A DNA stretch of 56,565 bases. Origin: an uncultured Pelagibacteraceae bacterium (GTDB lineage: Bacteria > Pseudomonadota > Alphaproteobacteria > Pelagibacterales > Pelagibacteraceae). Below the pieces are notes generated by a model. That model saw only the letters and a program-made list of their open reading frames with translations, did no database searches and was not told the DNA's origin. Both the position numbers and the translations under genes were made by a program. The stretch's first letter is position 1; every line of letters begins with the position of its first letter. This document shows positions 34,790 through 43,692 of the stretch, one piece after another. The DNA lies in assembly GCA_902515205.1 (NCBI GenBank), contig CABXTU010000005.1, positions 1 through 56,565 of the forward strand, read 5' to 3'.

Positions 34790-35470
34790 TTATTCAAAAT
34801 TTTTTAATTTATATTCCCAATTACCCATTCTTGAATAGGATACCTTTATAATCCTTAAGTTTTTTGGATCATACCAGATATTAAAATCTAATCTTTTGTC
34901 TTTAGGTATACTCATGTCTTTAGATCTGAGTGTAAAACGATCAACATCATAAATTTTTTCATAAAGCTCAATTTTTTCTTTTCCTACAAAAGTAACCACT
35001 TGTCCTTTAATACTACCTGAGATTGGACTTATTTGAGTACCAGCTTGTAAAATTTTGTGATTCCACCAATTTCCAATCACATTATTAATTGAGGCTTCAC
35101 CACTATAAGAGGAGCCATTAATATCAAATTTTTTACTTTTTTTATTAAAAATTAAATTTACAAACTTTTCTTTATCATTTTGTAAAGTTTTAGATTTAAA
35201 TAAAACTAGTTGATCTTTGACATATTTTTCCTCACTATAACCTTCTACTTGAAAAATTGTTGCCCCTAAAAGTTTTACTGAAAATTTGAGTTGATTAGAA
35301 ACAACTGTTTCATCTCCATTTCTCTTAAAAAAATAATTATTATAACCAATAAGCTCACCATTTCTAAAAATCTCCATCTCAATTTTGTTATATTTAATGT
35401 AATGTCCAATATGAGCGATTGAATTTGTTGGATAAATTAAGAGTAATAGTGTGATTATAATTTTTTTCAT
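34790..35470 (-). CDS. DUF6134-like exported protein
   Basis: The 226-residue protein has an N-terminal signal, IIITLLLLIYPTNSIAHIGH, with a likely cleavage after Ala near 19. The remainder is beta-rich: IFRNGELIGYNNYFFKR, a central GSSYSGEASINNVIGNWW near 118-135, and a late RLDFNIWYDPKNLRIIKVSY. This pattern matches the DUF6134 family of periplasmic proteins of unknown role. It ends 1 base away from the convergent flavoprotein. It stands alone on its strand. No enzyme function is claimed. Confidence 0.7.
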   Translation of the reverse strand: MKKIIITLLLLIYPTNSIAHIGHYIKYNKIEMEIFRNGELIGYNNYFFKRNGDETVVSNQLKFSVKLLGATIFQVEGYSEEKYVKDQLVLFKSKTLQNDKEKFVNLIFNKKSKKFDINGSSYSGEASINNVIGNWWNHKILQAGTQISPISGSIKGQVVTFVGKEKIELYEKIYDVDRFTLRSKDMSIPKDKRLDFNIWYDPKNLRIIKVSYSRMGNWEYKLKNFE

Positions 35471-35520
35471 TTAATAATTAGTTTAATAGACTTTTTTAAC
35501 AATAGAAATAACTTATTAAA

Positions 35521-36168
35521 ATGTTTTTAAAAATTAAGAAAATACCAAGGGTCAATTGGAGTTCTGATAAACCTTATAATTTTAAACCAAAATTTTCTAC
35601 GTTCTTTTTTTTATGTTTTGGTTTAACTTTATTTGGTCTAGGCGAAGGTCTGCTAATTGTATCATTTATGGGTGCTTCTCCTTGGAGTGTTTTAGCGCAA
35701 GGTATTTCTCTAAATGTTAATTTGAGCATAGGAACAATTACATTATTAATAAGTATTGCAGTTTTAATTTTGTGGATTCCTCTTGGTCAAATACTAGGAA
35801 TAGGAACAATATTTAATGCATTAATAATTGCATTGATGATTGATCTTTGTATAAAATTTATCCCAACACCATCTAATTATATTTATCAATTAATTTTAGC
35901 CATTGTTTCTGTAATTACAGTTGGTATTGGAGGTGGTATTTATTTGGTCTCTAATCTTGGAGCAGGACCAAGAGATGGATTAATGATTGGTCTACAAAAA
36001 AAAACAAATTTACCTGTTGCTGCTGTTAGAGCTTTTTTAGAAATCTCAGTTGTTAGCATCGGATGGTATTTAGGTGGAACAGTAGGTATTGGAACTTTAT
36101 TATTTGCTTTTGGAATTGGCCCTTGCATTGCTCTAGGATTATATTTAGTTGCTAAAATATTTAATTAA
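35521..36168 (+). CDS. YczE/YitT-like integral membrane protein
   Basis: The 215-residue protein has about five or six membrane helices and two similar glycine/Pro-rich motifs, FMGASPWSVLAQGIS near 49-63 and NLGAGPRDGLMIGLQ near 145-159, which mark the YczE family of membrane proteins. The family has unknown transport or regulatory roles. It is divergent from the DUF6134 gene across 50 bp, and its last 4 bases overlap the convergent typA gene. No partner genes suggest a function. Confidence 0.8.
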   Translation: MFLKIKKIPRVNWSSDKPYNFKPKFSTFFFLCFGLTLFGLGEGLLIVSFMGASPWSVLAQGISLNVNLSIGTITLLISIAVLILWIPLGQILGIGTIFNALIIALMIDLCIKFIPTPSNYIYQLILAIVSVITVGIGGGIYLVSNLGAGPRDGLMIGLQKKTNLPVAAVRAFLEISVVSIGWYLGGTVGIGTLLFAFGIGPCIALGLYLVAKIFN

Positions 36169-37991
36169 GCTGCGGCCCCTGATTTTTCATTTCTTTTTCT
36201 ATCATGCGGATCAAGAATAGCTTTTCTTAATCTACAAGACACAGGTGTAATTTCAAGAGCTTCATCTGAATTCAAAATACTTAGTTGTTCTGCTATTGAC
36301 ATTTTTCTGACTGGTGTAAGAACAACATTTTCGTCAGTGCCTTGAGTTCTCATATTAGTTAACTTTTTACCTTTCATTACGTTAATTATCATGTCTCCTG
36401 GTTTAGGAGATAATCCAACTATCATCCCTGGATAAACTGGATCGTTATGAGTTACAAACATCTCACCTCTTGCTTGCAGATTGAATATTGCAAAAGCAAC
36501 AGCCTTTCCTTGTTCCATTGATATTAAAGCTCCATTTCTTCTACCTTCCATTTCTCCCTCAAAAGGACCATAGTTATGAAAAATTCTGTTTATTACTCCA
36601 TTTCCTTTTGTAAGTGTAAGAAATCTACCATTATAACCCATCAATCCTCGTGTTGGAGCATGAAATATTAATCTCTTTTTCTCTTTACCAGTATCTTTTA
36701 ATTCTATTAATTTACCTTTTCTTCTATTCATTGAGTCTATTATTTTTGAAGAATATTCTTCGTCAAGATCAATTGTAATTTCTTCTATTGGTTCGAGTTT
36801 TTTACCACTATCGTCTTTTTGAAATAAAACTTTTGGAGGGCTAATGGTTAGTTCAAATCCTTCTCTTCTCATTTGAGTAAGAAGAATTTCAAGCATAAGT
36901 TCACCTCTACCACTTACTACAAAAGAATCATTTTTATCATTTTCTGAAAAAGTAATTCCCACGTTATTTTGTGCCTCTTGAATCAGTCTGTCTCTAATTT
37001 GTGTACTTGTGAGTTTTTTTCCTTCGGTACCAGCTAATGGTGATGTATTAACTGTAATAGTAATTGACATTGTTGGAGGATCAATTGGTGTAGCTGCAAT
37101 CGGTTTGTAAACCTCTAAATCACATATTGTATCTGCTACGTTTGCTTTTTCCAAACCCGCAACAACAACGATATCACCTGCTTCACCAACCTCAATGGGA
37201 ACTTTTTTAGTACCTTCATATCTGAAAATTTTAGTAAGTCTCCCCTCATCCACTTTATCACCTTTTAAATTTATCGCCTTAATAGCCTGATTTGCTTTTG
37301 CCGTACCTTGAGCAATTCTACCAACCAAGCTTCTTCCTAAAAAATTGTCTGCATAAAGAAGTGTGGAAAGCATGGCAAACGGTTTCGACTTATCTAATTC
37401 TGCAGGTTTTACGTGCTCAATAATTTGATCTAAAAGTGGATTTAGGTTTTTTCTAGAACCATCTAACTCTTTATCAGCCCATCCAGATCTTCCACTAGCA
37501 TACAAAACTGGAAAGTCTAATTGTTCTTCATTTGCATCTAAACTCACAAATAAATCAAAAGTTTCATCTAAAACCTCATTTGCTCTTTGATCAGATTTAT
37601 CTAATTTGTTAATAACTACAATTGGTTTTAAGCCCTGTTTTAAAGCTTTTGATAATACAAATTTTGTTTGAGGCATTACACCTTCAGCTGAGTCTATTAA
37701 TAATAAAGCCCCATCAGCCATGCTCAACACTCTCTCAACTTCTGCTGCAAAATCTCTGTGACCGGGAGTATCGATAATATTGATTCTTGAGTTTTTCCAG
37801 TTAATTGAAGCTGGTTTTGCTAAAATTGTTATCCCTCTTTCCTTTTCAAGTTCACCAGAGTCCATTAATCTTTCATCAATAATTTCGTTTTCTCTAAATG
37901 ACCCACTTTGTTTCATTAAATTATCGATTAAAGTAGTTTTGCCATGATCAACATGGGCAATAATAGTGATGTTTCTGATATTGTTGCTCAT
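36165..37991 (-). CDS. typA: Ribosome-associated GTPase TypA/BipA
   Basis: This 608-residue translational GTPase has G1 AHVDHGKTTLIDNL near 12, the switch with RGITI near 52-57, G3 DTPGHRDF near 74, and G4 NKLDK near 130, followed by elongation-factor-like domains and a C-terminal RGELMLEILLTQMRREGFEL and GEMEGRRNGALISMEQGKA typical of BipA. It helps large-subunit assembly and growth at low temperature and under stress in studied bacteria. Length is normal. It diverges from rhlE over a 190-bp gap, a pairing of two ribosome/RNA-related genes. The C-terminus overlaps the YczE-like gene. Confidence 0.96.
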   Translation of the reverse strand: MSNNIRNITIIAHVDHGKTTLIDNLMKQSGSFRENEIIDERLMDSGELEKERGITILAKPASINWKNSRINIIDTPGHRDFAAEVERVLSMADGALLLIDSAEGVMPQTKFVLSKALKQGLKPIVVINKLDKSDQRANEVLDETFDLFVSLDANEEQLDFPVLYASGRSGWADKELDGSRKNLNPLLDQIIEHVKPAELDKSKPFAMLSTLLYADNFLGRSLVGRIAQGTAKANQAIKAINLKGDKVDEGRLTKIFRYEGTKKVPIEVGEAGDIVVVAGLEKANVADTICDLEVYKPIAATPIDPPTMSITITVNTSPLAGTEGKKLTSTQIRDRLIQEAQNNVGITFSENDKNDSFVVSGRGELMLEILLTQMRREGFELTISPPKVLFQKDDSGKKLEPIEEITIDLDEEYSSKIIDSMNRRKGKLIELKDTGKEKKRLIFHAPTRGLMGYNGRFLTLTKGNGVINRIFHNYGPFEGEMEGRRNGALISMEQGKAVAFAIFNLQARGEMFVTHNDPVYPGMIVGLSPKPGDMIINVMKGKKLTNMRTQGTDENVVLTPVRKMSIAEQLSILNSDEALEITPVSCRLRKAILDPHDRKRNEKSGAAA

Positions 37992-38086
37992 AAATTGTGG
38001 CTCTTATACATTAATTCTTTGATTTGAAAAATTAAAAAATAGTTAATATTTATTAGATAAATAAGGTTAAATAAAAAATTCATTTC

Positions 38087-38114
38087 TTGTCATTGTTTTA
38101 AAAACATATAGATA
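38087..38114 (+). promoter_or_regulatory. Possible sigma-70-type promoter of rhlE
   Basis: TTGTCA at 38087-38092 and TAGATA at 38109-38114 are spaced by 16 bases in the 190-bp typA-rhlE gap. A start about 7 bases downstream would give a leader of around 60 bases. The -10 box matches weakly and the sequence is AT-rich, so many alternatives exist. Nothing else is recognisable in this gap. Confidence 0.3.
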
Positions 38115-38181
38115 TCGCAATAAAACTAGAGACAATAATTAATCAAAGACTTACTTTCAAAATATAATTTTTAATCATTAA

Positions 38182-39666
38182 ATGGAAAATTTTAGGTCAA
38201 TAAAAATAGAAGATTCATTAAAAAACTCATTATCTAAAATGAATTTTATCAAGCCAACACCTATTCAAGGTATGGCTATTCCAGTTGCATTAGAAGGCAA
38301 AGATATTTTAGGTACTGCTCAAACAGGGACAGGCAAAACATTAGCTTTTAGCATACCTTTAATTAATAAATTAATTTTAGATAAAAATGCTTTTGCATTA
38401 GTTATGTGCCCAACAAGAGAATTGGCGTCACAAGTAATGGAAGCAATTAAAAGCATTATAAGTGACAAGATCAATATCAAAACAGCCTTATTAATTGGTG
38501 GTGAGTCTATACAAAAGCAACTTAGACAACTGGGTAATAGGTCTAGAATTATAGTTGGAACACCTGGTAGAATTAATGATCATTTAAAAAGAAGAAGTCT
38601 TAACTTATCAGCAACAAAGTATTTAGTTTTAGATGAAACTGACAGAATGCTTGATATGGGTTTTGCTCCACAAATTGAAATGGTTTTAAAATTTATACCT
38701 AAAAATCATCAAACGTTATTATTCTCAGCAACTTTACCTCAAAACATTTTAAGAATTTCAGAAAGATATTTAAATAAACCTGAGAGAATATCCTCTGGGT
38801 CTACTTCAATACCAGTTGCAAAGATCAAGCAAGAGGCTCTCCAAGTTTTTAAAGAAAATAAGTATGATCAATTAATAGATCAATTTTTATTAAGAAAAGG
38901 ATCTATTTTAGTTTTTGTTAAGACTAAAAGGAACGCTGATAAGATGGTTAAGCGTCTTAAAGAGGAAGGTCATTCCGCAGATGCAATTCATGGAGATCTT
39001 CGTCAAAGTAAAAGGGATCGTGTAATTAACTCTTTTAGAAAAGGTTTAAAAAGGATTTTGATTGCAACTGATGTAGCAGCAAGAGGTCTAGACATTCCAC
39101 TAATTCAACACGTAATCAATTACGATTTGCCACAAGTTCCAGAGGATTATGTTCACAGAATTGGAAGAACCGCAAGAGCGGGATCAGAGGGGTCTGCATT
39201 AACCTTTCTAACACCAGATGATAGATTGATGTGGAATTCTATTAATAAATTGATAGACCCAAATTTTAAATCTGTTTTAGATGGTTCAAGAAAGAATTCA
39301 AAAATCAAAAAAAGAGAAAAGAGGTCAAATAATAAAAAAAGAAAATTTAGGAAAGATAAAAAATTTAATTTAAAAGATAAACAAAAAGTATTTGAAAAAA
39401 AAAAACGAGATAGGGGAAAAAGAAATGAAGAAAAAAAATATTTTGATTTTAAAGGAAAGAAAAATTTTTTTAAAAAGAAACATATAAAACCACCAGGATT
39501 TACTAATAACCCTAAGTATTTTGGAAAAAAACCTTTAGAAAACTATTCTTCAAGTGATAAAAAAGAAAGTTATAGTTTTAAAGGTAAGAGGAAATTCAAA
39601 AACAGAAGTAATAGACCTAAACAATTTACTTTCAAAAAGTTTAATAAAAAAAGAAAAAAATTTTAA
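38182..39666 (+). CDS. rhlE: DEAD-box-family RNA helicase, RhlE type
   Basis: This 494-residue helicase has KPTPIQ (Q motif), AQTGTGKT near 46-53, PTRELASQ, TPGR, a motif II written DETD at about 151-154 (usually DEAD), LLFSATLP, ATDVAARGLD and HRIGRTARAG. The core ends near 360 and is followed by a basic, Lys/Arg/Phe-rich tail of about 130 residues that probably binds RNA. RhlE helicases remodel ribosomal RNA and structured mRNA. The DETD change keeps the catalytic acidic residues. Its end overlaps a tiny convergent basic ORF by 4 bases. Confidence 0.93.
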   Translation: MENFRSIKIEDSLKNSLSKMNFIKPTPIQGMAIPVALEGKDILGTAQTGTGKTLAFSIPLINKLILDKNAFALVMCPTRELASQVMEAIKSIISDKINIKTALLIGGESIQKQLRQLGNRSRIIVGTPGRINDHLKRRSLNLSATKYLVLDETDRMLDMGFAPQIEMVLKFIPKNHQTLLFSATLPQNILRISERYLNKPERISSGSTSIPVAKIKQEALQVFKENKYDQLIDQFLLRKGSILVFVKTKRNADKMVKRLKEEGHSADAIHGDLRQSKRDRVINSFRKGLKRILIATDVAARGLDIPLIQHVINYDLPQVPEDYVHRIGRTARAGSEGSALTFLTPDDRLMWNSINKLIDPNFKSVLDGSRKNSKIKKREKRSNNKKRKFRKDKKFNLKDKQKVFEKKKRDRGKRNEEKKYFDFKGKKNFFKKKHIKPPGFTNNPKYFGKKPLENYSSSDKKESYSFKGKRKFKNRSNRPKQFTFKKFNKKRKKF

Positions 39667-39776
39667 GTTTTTTTAGATTTTTCTTTTTTAAATTTTCTTT
39701 TTTCTTTTAAACTAAATTTTGGTTTTTTATTTACACTTGAGTCTTTAAAAGATTTACCACTATATCGTTTGGACAT
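39663..39776 (-). CDS. Candidate 37-residue basic peptide downstream of groEL
   Basis: An uninterrupted 38-codon frame starts at ATG 39776 and ends TAA at 39663. The product starts MSKRYSGKSFKDSS, continues KKPKFSLKEKRKFKKEK and ends KKT, with 17 Lys or Arg in 37. Its KPKxSLKEKRxxKK pattern resembles short basic peptides annotated in some proteobacteria. A TATAAT box lies at 39792-39797, inside the T tract of the groEL terminator, which would give a leader of only about 10 bases. There is no clear ribosome-binding site. It may be an A-rich accident, but its Ser/Tyr/Val/Asp-containing start is not low complexity. Confidence 0.45.
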   Translation of the reverse strand: MSKRYSGKSFKDSSVNKKPKFSLKEKRKFKKEKSKKT

Positions 39777-39800
39777 GGTATTATTTTAACTATTATAAAA

Positions 39801-39828
39801 AAAAAGGGCAGTAAAAACTGCCCTTTTT
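39801..39828 (-). terminator. Intrinsic terminator of groESL
   Basis: The minus strand forms a 12-bp stem, AAAAAGGGCAGT with ACTGCCCTTTTT, over a 4-base loop, followed by a run of Ts. It lies about 27 bases past the groL stop. Loop plus T tract make it a textbook terminator. Confidence 0.88.
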
Positions 39829-39854
39829 AAATTTTTTTTGAGATTACTGGGGGA

Positions 39855-41534
<1,680 letters not shown>

Positions 41535-41539
41535 TTAGA

Positions 41540-41830
41540 TTATTTACTTGAAATTCCCATAATGTCAGACTCTTTCATTATGCTATATTCTTTGCCATCA
41601 ATTTTTACTTCTGTTCCTGACCATTTTCCAAATAAAACCTTATCACCAACCTTGACATCCATTGGAATTGTTTTTCCATCTTCGGTTTTTGCACCTCCAC
41701 CGATAGCAACAACTTTTCCTTCTTGAGGTTTTTCTTGTGCTGTATCTGGAATTATAATTCCACCAGCAGTTTTTTCACTGGAATCTAAAACTTCGATTAA
41801 AACTCGATCATGTAACGGTCTAAATTTCAT
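41540..41830 (-). CDS. groS: Co-chaperonin GroES
   Basis: This 96-residue protein starts [20 protein letters not shown] and has [18 protein letters not shown] (the mobile loop that contacts GroEL) near 22-39 and a final [19 protein letters not shown]. It caps the GroEL ring as a heptamer. A strong AAGGAG precedes the ATG. It is the first gene of the groESL pair, and a sigma-32-type promoter sits about 25-55 bases upstream of its start. Confidence 0.98.
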   Translation of the reverse strand: MKFRPLHDRVLIEVLDSSEKTAGGIIIPDTAQEKPQEGKVVAIGGGAKTEDGKTIPMDVKVGDKVLFGKWSGTEVKIDGKEYSIMKESDIMGISSK

Positions 41831-41856
41831 AAATTCTCCTTTATAATATGATCTTC

Positions 41857-41884
41857 ATATAGAGATTGGCATTACTATTTCAAG
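41857..41884 (-). promoter_or_regulatory. Sigma-32 (RpoH)-type promoter of groESL
   Basis: CTTGAAA and TCTATAT on the minus strand are spaced so that CTTG is followed 17 bases later by the -10 box. This closely fits the alphaproteobacterial RpoH form CTTG-N17-18-CYTATNT, missing only the first C of the -10 box. Transcription would start around 41850, giving a leader of about 20 bases. No CIRCE inverted repeat is visible here, so HrcA control is unlikely. Confidence 0.75.
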
Positions 41885-41953
41885 ATATAGTTCAAAATAA
41901 GTTAGTTAAAAATTAAGGGAATTTAGGGATTTTATGGGTTATAGATTATTTTG

Positions 41954-42772
41954 ATGACAAAAAATTTAGATAAAGAGGGACTTAGCTCTATAGTTGACAA
42001 CTACCAACTGTTTTATGTGGATTTATGGGGGGTAGTTCATAATGGTGTCTTTCTTCATAAGGAGGCCATTAAAGTTTTAAAAGAGATAACTAAAAAAAAT
42101 AAGGATTACATCCTACTCACTAACGCACCAAGACCTAACAATATAGTGAAATCATTTTTAGAAAAATTAGGTATGGAAAAAGAAATTAGAGATCACGTTT
42201 TTACTTCTGGAGATGCAGCTTTAAGTTACTTAAAAAAAAATTTATTCAATAAAACTTTTTTCCATGTTGGTCCCCCTAGAGATTTTGATCTATTTGAAGA
42301 TTTTAAAAAAATGGAAACAAATGATATTAAAGATTGTGAGTACATTTTGTGTACAGGGTTGTTTGACGACCATGATAGAGATTTAAATTTTTACAAAAAT
42401 TTATTCGAAAAAAATTTATCTAAAAAGATGATTTGTACAAATCCTGATTTAATTGTTGATAGAGGAAACAAGAGAGAATTGTGTGCAGGATCAGTTGCGA
42501 TGGTATTTGAAAAAATGGGTGGCAAAGTTGTTTATTTTGGGAAACCTTATCCAGAGGTTTATAATCAATCAATCGATAATAAAAACAAAAAGATATTATC
42601 AATTGGTGATAATTTAAATACAGATATAAAAGGTGCAAATCTTTTAAATTTTGACACTTTAATAATAACAAATGGAATACATAAAAATGAAATTAAAGAA
42701 AAAGGAATTGAACAAATATCAAAATCTTATGAAACAATCTGTAACTATATGCAATCAGAATTAAAATGGTAA
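41954..42772 (+). CDS. HAD-superfamily class IIA hydrolase (TIGR01459 type)
   Basis: This 272-residue phosphatase-like protein has motif I FYVDLWGVVHNG, motif II LLTNAPRPN, the Lys in FGKPYPEVYNQS near 195 and motif III LSIGDNLNTDIKGAN near 216-230. The class IIA cap between motifs II and III resembles NagD-type and TIGR01459 proteins, which often sit beside ribF in alphaproteobacteria as here. It may dephosphorylate a small metabolite; the substrate is unknown, though a flavin-pathway link is tempting. I use ATG 41954 instead of the TTG immediately before it. It overlaps ribF by 7 bases. Confidence 0.85.
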   Translation: MTKNLDKEGLSSIVDNYQLFYVDLWGVVHNGVFLHKEAIKVLKEITKKNKDYILLTNAPRPNNIVKSFLEKLGMEKEIRDHVFTSGDAALSYLKKNLFNKTFFHVGPPRDFDLFEDFKKMETNDIKDCEYILCTGLFDDHDRDLNFYKNLFEKNLSKKMICTNPDLIVDRGNKRELCAGSVAMVFEKMGGKVVYFGKPYPEVYNQSIDNKNKKILSIGDNLNTDIKGANLLNFDTLIITNGIHKNEIKEKGIEQISKSYETICNYMQSELKW

Positions 42773-43692
42773 GATCGATTAATATATATAATAATTTTAA
42801 TATCAAATCTACTCACCAAAAATCTATAATTTTGATTGGTAATTTTGATGGGCTACATTTAGGACACCAAAAATTATTTAGTTTAGCAAAGAAATATAAA
42901 AAAAAATATTCCTCAAAAATCGGAGTTTTAACTTTTGAACCAATGCCTAAAATGTATTTTAATAAAGATATCAAAAATTTTAGGATAGCTAATCAAAAAC
43001 AAAAAATAGATCTTTTAAAAAAACAAAGTGTTGATTTTATCATTGTAAAAAAATTTAATAGAGAATTCTCTAATACAAAATCAATTGATTTTATTAAAAA
43101 CATATTATCTAAAAAATTAAAAGCCAAGTTTATTTTTGTTAGTCATAATTTTAGATTTGGAAACAAAAGAGAAGGGACTGTTAAGCAATTAGTGGATAAT
43201 CAGAAACAGTATAATTTTAAAATAATTAAACCTATGCCTTTATTAAATAAAAAAAAGATAGTTTCATCCACTATAATTAGAAATTATTTGCAAAGAGGAA
43301 AATTAAAAGAAGTTAATAAATTTTTAAATAGAAATTGGTCTATACAAGGAAAAGTACAAAAAGGTAGAAAACTAGGAAAAAAAATCGGCTTCCCCACTGC
43401 AAATATTGATATCAGAGACTCTGTTTTAGCATGTCCAGGTGTATATAAGGTAAAAACAAAAATACAAAAAAGTTTTAAATATATAAAAGGCATAGCAAAT
43501 ATAGGTTTTAGACCTACTTTCAGTGGAAAAAAAATATTATTAGAAGTTCATTTATTCAATTTTAATAGAAATCTATATAATAAGAATTTAACAGTTGAAT
43601 TTTTAAAATTTATTAGAAAAGAAAAAAAATTTAAAGATATTAAACAATTAAAAAAACAAATTAGTAAAGACATTAAAGTGGCAAAAAAATAA
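42766..43692 (+). CDS. ribF: Bifunctional riboflavin kinase/FAD synthetase
   Basis: The 308-residue enzyme has an N-terminal FAD synthetase module with IGNFDGLHLGHQKLF near 24-38 and SHNFRFGNKREG near 126, and a C-terminal riboflavin kinase module with KIGFPTANIDI near 206-216 and GIANIGFRPTF near 242. It makes FMN and then FAD from riboflavin. It is coupled to the HAD gene upstream (7-base overlap) and abuts ileS (ATG directly after its stop), an order known in many bacteria as ribF-ileS-lspA. Both activities are supported by intact motifs. Confidence 0.96.
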   Translation: MVRSINIYNNFNIKSTHQKSIILIGNFDGLHLGHQKLFSLAKKYKKKYSSKIGVLTFEPMPKMYFNKDIKNFRIANQKQKIDLLKKQSVDFIIVKKFNREFSNTKSIDFIKNILSKKLKAKFIFVSHNFRFGNKREGTVKQLVDNQKQYNFKIIKPMPLLNKKKIVSSTIIRNYLQRGKLKEVNKFLNRNWSIQGKVQKGRKLGKKIGFPTANIDIRDSVLACPGVYKVKTKIQKSFKYIKGIANIGFRPTFSGKKILLEVHLFNFNRNLYNKNLTVEFLKFIRKEKKFKDIKQLKKQISKDIKVAKK

